Origin: an uncultured Eubacteriales bacterium | GTDB lineage: Bacteria; Bacillota; Clostridia; Lachnospirales; Lachnospiraceae | Direction of reading: 5' to 3' | Length of the DNA stretch: 64,000 nt | Assembly: GCA_900317515.1 (NCBI GenBank) | Contig: ONHA01000007.1 | Coordinates: forward strand, 43,655-107,654 | In this document: positions 60,945 through 64,000 of the stretch, one piece after another | Numbering within the stretch: the stretch's first letter is position 1 | Layout: each line of letters opens with the position of its first letter | Made by a program: the position numbers and the translations under genes | The notes under the pieces: generated by a model | Databases searched by the model: none | The model's input: only the letters and a program-made list of their open reading frames with translations | What the model was told of the DNA's origin: nothing

Positions 60945-62138
60945 ATGATTTCCGAAAAAATGAAAGGTTACGTGAAGAACAGCTCCGCGATCCGCGCGAT
61001 GTTTGAGGAAGGCAAGAAGATGGCCGCCATCTACGGTAAGGACCATGTCTATGATTTCAGCCTCGGAAACCCGAACGTCGCGGCTCCGGACGAGGTTAAG
61101 CAGGCGATCATCGACGTCGTCACGAATGAGGATCCGGTCCTCGTGCACGGCTACATGAACAACTCCGGCTACGAGGATGTCCGCGAGACGATCGCAGAGC
61201 ATTTGAACGGGCTCTACGGCACAAAGTATGCCGCGGGGAACCTCCTTATGACCGTTGGCGCGGCGGGCGGCATGAATGTATTTTTCAAGACGATCCTGAA
61301 CCCGGGCGACGAGGTCGTGACCTTCACGCCGTATTTCGGAGAGTACCGCTCCTACACGGCAAACTACGACGGAAAGCTCATCGAGGTTCCGTGCGATCCG
61401 GTCACCTTTGAGCCGGATGTCAAAGCGCTCGAAGCCGCCCTTACCCCGCTCACGAAGATCGTGATCGTGAACTCCCCGAACAACCCGACGGGTGCGGTCT
61501 ACTCGAAGGAGTGCCTTGAGGCCCTCGCTGCCGTGCTTGAGAAGAAGGAGAAGGAATTTAACACCTCGATCTACCTCTTCTCCGACGAGCCCTACAGGGA
61601 GATCGTCTTCGGGGATACCGAGGTTCCGTGGATCCCGTCGATCTACCAAAACACGGTCGTCGGCTACTCCTACTCGAAATCCCTCTCGCTTCCGGGCGAG
61701 CGCATCGGCTTCCTCGTCATGCCGTCGGAGATCGACGATTTCGCCGATGTGACGGCAGCGGCCAACACCGCGAACCGTATCCTCGGCTTCGTCAACGCGC
61801 CGTCCCTCATGCAGAGAGTCGCGGCGAAGTGCGTGAACGCGAAGACCGACGTCGCCTACTACGCGAAGAACCGTCAGATGCTCACCGAGGGGCTTAAGGC
61901 TGCAGGCTACACATTTGTCGAGCCGCAGGGCGCCTTCTACCTCTGGCTGAAGTCTCCGGAACCGGACGAGAAAGCCTTCGTCGCGAAAGCGAAGGAGAGG
62001 CAGATCCTGATCGTCCCGGGTTCCTCCTTCGGCTGCGCAGGCTGGGTCCGCATCGCTTACTGTGTCTCGAACGAGACCGTCAAAAATGCCCTTCCGGGCT
62101 TTATGGAGATCGCAAAAGAGTATGGGCTGGGAGAATAA
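60945..62138 (+). CDS. class I/II PLP-dependent aminotransferase
   Basis: The 397-residue fold type I enzyme has the opening SSAIRAMFEEGKKMAAIYG, the motif VNSPNNPTGAVYS, SDEPYREIVF with the PLP-binding Asp and Tyr, the PLP lysine in GYSYSKSLSLPGERIG, and the substrate Arg near the end (GWVRIAYCVS). It probably transaminates aspartate or a related amino acid. Family annotation is usually only pyridoxal phosphate-dependent aminotransferase. It overlaps the following histidinol-phosphate aminotransferase-like gene by 17 bp. Confidence 0.9.
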   Translation: MISEKMKGYVKNSSAIRAMFEEGKKMAAIYGKDHVYDFSLGNPNVAAPDEVKQAIIDVVTNEDPVLVHGYMNNSGYEDVRETIAEHLNGLYGTKYAAGNLLMTVGAAGGMNVFFKTILNPGDEVVTFTPYFGEYRSYTANYDGKLIEVPCDPVTFEPDVKALEAALTPLTKIVIVNSPNNPTGAVYSKECLEALAAVLEKKEKEFNTSIYLFSDEPYREIVFGDTEVPWIPSIYQNTVVGYSYSKSLSLPGERIGFLVMPSEIDDFADVTAAANTANRILGFVNAPSLMQRVAAKCVNAKTDVAYYAKNRQMLTEGLKAAGYTFVEPQGAFYLWLKSPEPDEKAFVAKAKERQILIVPGSSFGCAGWVRIAYCVSNETVKNALPGFMEIAKEYGLGE

Positions 62139-63174
62139 TGTCCGAAAAGTTGTCCCCTACACGCCGGGTGAACAGCCGCGCGTAAAGGACATCGTCAAAT
62201 TAAACACAAATGAAAACCCCTATCCGCCCTCACCCCGGGTCGCGGAGGCCCTGAAGGAGCTCTCCGTGAACGACCTTCGGCTCTACCCGGACCCGAAGGC
62301 GGAAGTGCTGGTGTCCGCGGTCGCGAGAGCCTACGGGCTTAAGGAGAGTGAGGTCTTCGTCGGGGTCGGCTCCGACGATGTGCTTGCGATGCTCTTTATG
62401 ACATTTTTCAACAGCGAGGAGAAAGTCATTTTCCCGGACATCACCTACAGCTTCTACGACGTCTGGGCGGAGATGCTGCGGATCCCCTACGAGACGATTC
62501 CGCTCGATGAGCATTTTAAGATCGTGCCGGGGGACTATAAGCGGCCGAACGGCGGCATCGTGTTCCCGAACCCGAACGCACCGACCGGTGCGCTCCTGCC
62601 GCTCTCCGCGGTGGAGGAGATCGTCGCGGCGAACCCGGATTCGGTGGTGATCGTGGACGAGGCCTACATCGATTTCGGCGGGGTCTCCGCGCTGCCGCTC
62701 ATCCGTAAGTACGACAATGTGGTCATTGCCCAGACCTTCTCCAAGTCGAGATCCATGGCGGGGCTCCGCGTCGGCTTCGCGATGGGAAATGAAAAGCTCA
62801 TCAAGTACTTAAACGATGTAAAGTACAGTTTCAACTCCTACACGATGAACCGGCCGGCGCTCATCCTGGGCGCGGCGGAGGTCTCGGACACGGAGCACTT
62901 CCGGGAGAACTGCGCAAAGATCATGCGGACCCGGGAGGAGAGCGAGAGGCGCTTTGCCGAGCTTGGGTTCATTTTCGAGCCCTCGAGCTCCAACTTCGTC
63001 TTTGTGACGCATCCGCGCGTCCCGGCGAAGAAGATCTTTGATTATCTGAAAGAAAAACACATCTTTGTGCGCTGGTTTGACAAGCCTCGTATCAGCAATT
63101 ATCTCCGGGTCACGATCGGAACAGACGCGGAGATGGACAGATTATTTGAGGCTCTGAAGGAGGTTATCGGATAA
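62122..63174 (+). CDS. hisC: histidinol-phosphate aminotransferase-like enzyme
   Basis: The start is the ATG at 62122 inside the previous gene (MGWENNVRKVVPYTPGEQP); the open frame upstream lies wholly within that gene. The 350 residues match HisC: KLNTNENPYPPSP near the N-terminus, VFVGVGSDDVL, VVIVDEAYIDF, and the PLP lysine in QTFSKSRSMAGLRVGF. It transfers an amino group to imidazole-acetol phosphate in histidine synthesis, or acts on aromatic keto acids; no other his genes are near. It abuts the export protein gene without a gap. Confidence 0.88.
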   Translation: MGWENNVRKVVPYTPGEQPRVKDIVKLNTNENPYPPSPRVAEALKELSVNDLRLYPDPKAEVLVSAVARAYGLKESEVFVGVGSDDVLAMLFMTFFNSEEKVIFPDITYSFYDVWAEMLRIPYETIPLDEHFKIVPGDYKRPNGGIVFPNPNAPTGALLPLSAVEEIVAANPDSVVIVDEAYIDFGGVSALPLIRKYDNVVIAQTFSKSRSMAGLRVGFAMGNEKLIKYLNDVKYSFNSYTMNRPALILGAAEVSDTEHFRENCAKIMRTREESERRFAELGFIFEPSSSNFVFVTHPRVPAKKIFDYLKEKHIFVRWFDKPRISNYLRVTIGTDAEMDRLFEALKEVIG

Positions 63175-63663
63175 ATGACAGTTGTTGTGGATTGGGTGCA
63201 GGCTCATCTCGGGTTTCTTCCGCCGCAGATTCTGGTCGTGATCGTCTCGATGCTGCCGGTCATTGAGCTCCGCGGAGGAATCCCGCTCGCGCGGCTCCTC
63301 ATGCTGCCGCTCTGGCAGGCGATCGTTTTCTCGGCGATCGGCAATATCCTGCCGATCCCGTTCATCCTGCTCTTTGTGGAGAAGGTGTTTGACTGGCTTC
63401 GGCCGACGAAGCTGTTCGGGCCGCTTGTTGAAAAGCTTGAGAAGAGGGCACTCTCCAAGTCGGACGGCATCAAGAAGGCCGAGTTCTGGGGCCTTGCGCT
63501 CTTCGTCGGGATCCCGCTTCCGGGGACCGGCGGCTGGACCGGCTCGCTTGCGGCCTCGCTCCTCAAGATCGATATCAAGAAGGCCTCGCTGGCGATTCTT
63601 CTCGGGATTGCGATCGCCTCGACGATCATATCGCTGATTTCGTATGGCGTGTTTGCAATGTAA
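63175..63663 (+). CDS. small multidrug export family membrane protein (COG2426)
   Basis: The 162-residue protein has four or five membrane helices with conserved MLPVIELRGGIPLARLL, FILLFVEKVFDWL and LFVGIPLPGTGGWTGSLAASLL, the pattern of the putative small multidrug export (Sm_multidrug_ex) family. Transport substrates are unproven. The ATG directly follows the hisC stop, so it is co-translated with the aminotransferases. It is the last gene with the GC-rich codon use typical of the window. Confidence 0.85.
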   Translation: MTVVVDWVQAHLGFLPPQILVVIVSMLPVIELRGGIPLARLLMLPLWQAIVFSAIGNILPIPFILLFVEKVFDWLRPTKLFGPLVEKLEKRALSKSDGIKKAEFWGLALFVGIPLPGTGGWTGSLAASLLKIDIKKASLAILLGIAIASTIISLISYGVFAM

Positions 63664-63696
63664 ACCGGAATGCGGACGATATCGGGAGGCAGCTCT

Positions 63697-63783
63697 ATGA
63701 ACTTTTTTGCTTTCATCCTGCGCCTTACGCAGCGGAGAAACAATCAGAATCCGCTACAGGGTGGGAAAGCCCTATATTTTTGA
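63697..63783 (+). CDS. possible small protein, 28 residues
   Basis: A short frame with a good ribosome site (GGGAGG, 7 bp spacing) encodes MNFFAFILRLTQRRNNQ and 11 more residues: a hydrophobic start followed by basic residues. No family is recognised; it could be a small membrane peptide or a remnant. The surrounding 63664-63895 is AT-richer and otherwise holds only a weak hairpin GTGCGA/TCGCAC (63818-63838) and the operator below. Confidence 0.25.
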   Translation: MNFFAFILRLTQRRNNQNPLQGGKALYF

Positions 63784-63866
63784 GAGGGATACATCCGGAC
63801 GGGATGAATAGAGAAATGTGCGAAAAGGGGCTGTCGCACTATTTTAGGTTATAGTTTGCTTGTTGC

Positions 63867-63880
63867 GGAAAACGTTTTCC
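63867..63880. promoter_or_regulatory. LacI/GalR-type operator (or CcpA cre site)
   Basis: GGAAAACGTTTTCC is a perfect 14-bp palindrome with a central CG, typical of LacI-family operators such as MalR sites and cre. It lies 15 bp before the GH13 ATG. A TATAGT at 63850-63855 would be the -10, so bound repressor would cover the start site. Confidence 0.75.
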
Positions 63881-63895
63881 TAAAGGAGAATTATA

Positions 63896-64000
63896 ATGGA
63901 CAGAAGTGCCATATATCACAGAATGTCAGAACAGTACTGCTATTGTCTAGATAATGACCACCTGATAATCAATATCAAAACAGGATATGATGTCGATAAA
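63896..64000 (+). CDS. alpha-amylase family (GH13) enzyme, N-terminal fragment
   Basis: Only 35 codons are in the window: MDRSAIYHRMSEQYCYCLDN and onward. This resembles the N-terminal carbohydrate-binding domain of cytoplasmic neopullulanase/cyclomaltodextrinase-type GH13 enzymes, which typically begin M-x-R-x-A-I-Y-H-R. It follows AAAGGAG. Codons are clearly AT-richer (AGA, AGT, ATA, CTA, AAT) than elsewhere in the window. The operator just upstream fits maltodextrin regulation. Confidence 0.65.
   Translation, partial: MDRSAIYHRMSEQYCYCLDNDHLIINIKTGYDVDK

Overview
The window looks like chromosome from a moderately GC-rich Clostridia, most likely a gut or rumen Lachnospiraceae. This is inferred from the gene families (type III glutamine synthetase, an Amt-PII fusion, an ANTAR nitrogen regulator, DapL, DUF4349, DUF624 and DUF975 proteins), strong Shine-Dalgarno sites and sigma-A promoters. 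No rRNA, tRNA, CRISPR array or transposase gene was found. Coding density is high and nearly all genes use GC-ending codons, except the last ~340 bp, which turn AT-richer.

Layout. (1) 1-7.6 kb: a partial D-2-hydroxyacid dehydrogenase (minus strand), then a plus-strand sugar operon of a GPH-type symporter, a GH2 glycosidase and a GH78 alpha-rhamnosidase. (2) 7.7-33.9 kb: a large nitrogen block. On the minus strand are glmS, asnB, an ammonium transporter fused to a PII protein, type III glutamine synthetase (glnN) and an SstT-like symporter. On the plus strand are gltB, gltD, a short glutamine synthetase, an ANTAR antiterminator, pyrG, purF, carA, carB and dapL. Nearly every major glutamine-using amidotransferase of the cell is here beside its ammonia supply. 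Five leader hairpins before glmS, glnN (two in tandem), gltB and dapL share a hexaloop stem that competes with an intrinsic terminator, which is the design expected of targets of the ANTAR protein encoded inside the block. (3) 34-44 kb: alpha-galactoside utilisation, with an orphan protein, GH27, an AraC regulator, an ABC importer without its own ATPase, a membrane-anchored orphan, a DUF624 protein and GH36. (4) 44-47.5 kb: an ECF sigma factor, a probable anti-sigma factor, a DUF4349 lipoprotein, then DegV. (5) 47.8-53 kb: UPF0158, a stand-alone acyl carrier protein with an AMP-forming ligase, a very acidic protein carrying a possible nested gene, and a DUF3810 metallopeptidase-like protein. 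(6) 53-63.7 kb: a PPIase lipoprotein, ClC transporter, DUF975, M20 peptidase, NUDIX hydrolase, histidine phosphatase, tyrS, two aminotransferases and a small export protein. The window ends in the start of a GH13 enzyme behind a LacI-type operator.

Non-coding structure is unusually rich. Two copies of a ~165-bp element, each about 20 bp after a stop codon, keep their ends, apex and 3' block but have completely different, self-complementary stem arms. A 195-bp element with perfect 10-bp terminal inverted repeats sits in the glmS leader. Three intergenic regions carry a GGGGACGGTTCT repeat family, one as a perfect 36-bp inverted repeat. A three-part mutually exclusive pairing lies between carA and carB. 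The hexamer AAAATG/CATTTT is strongly over-represented for this base composition.
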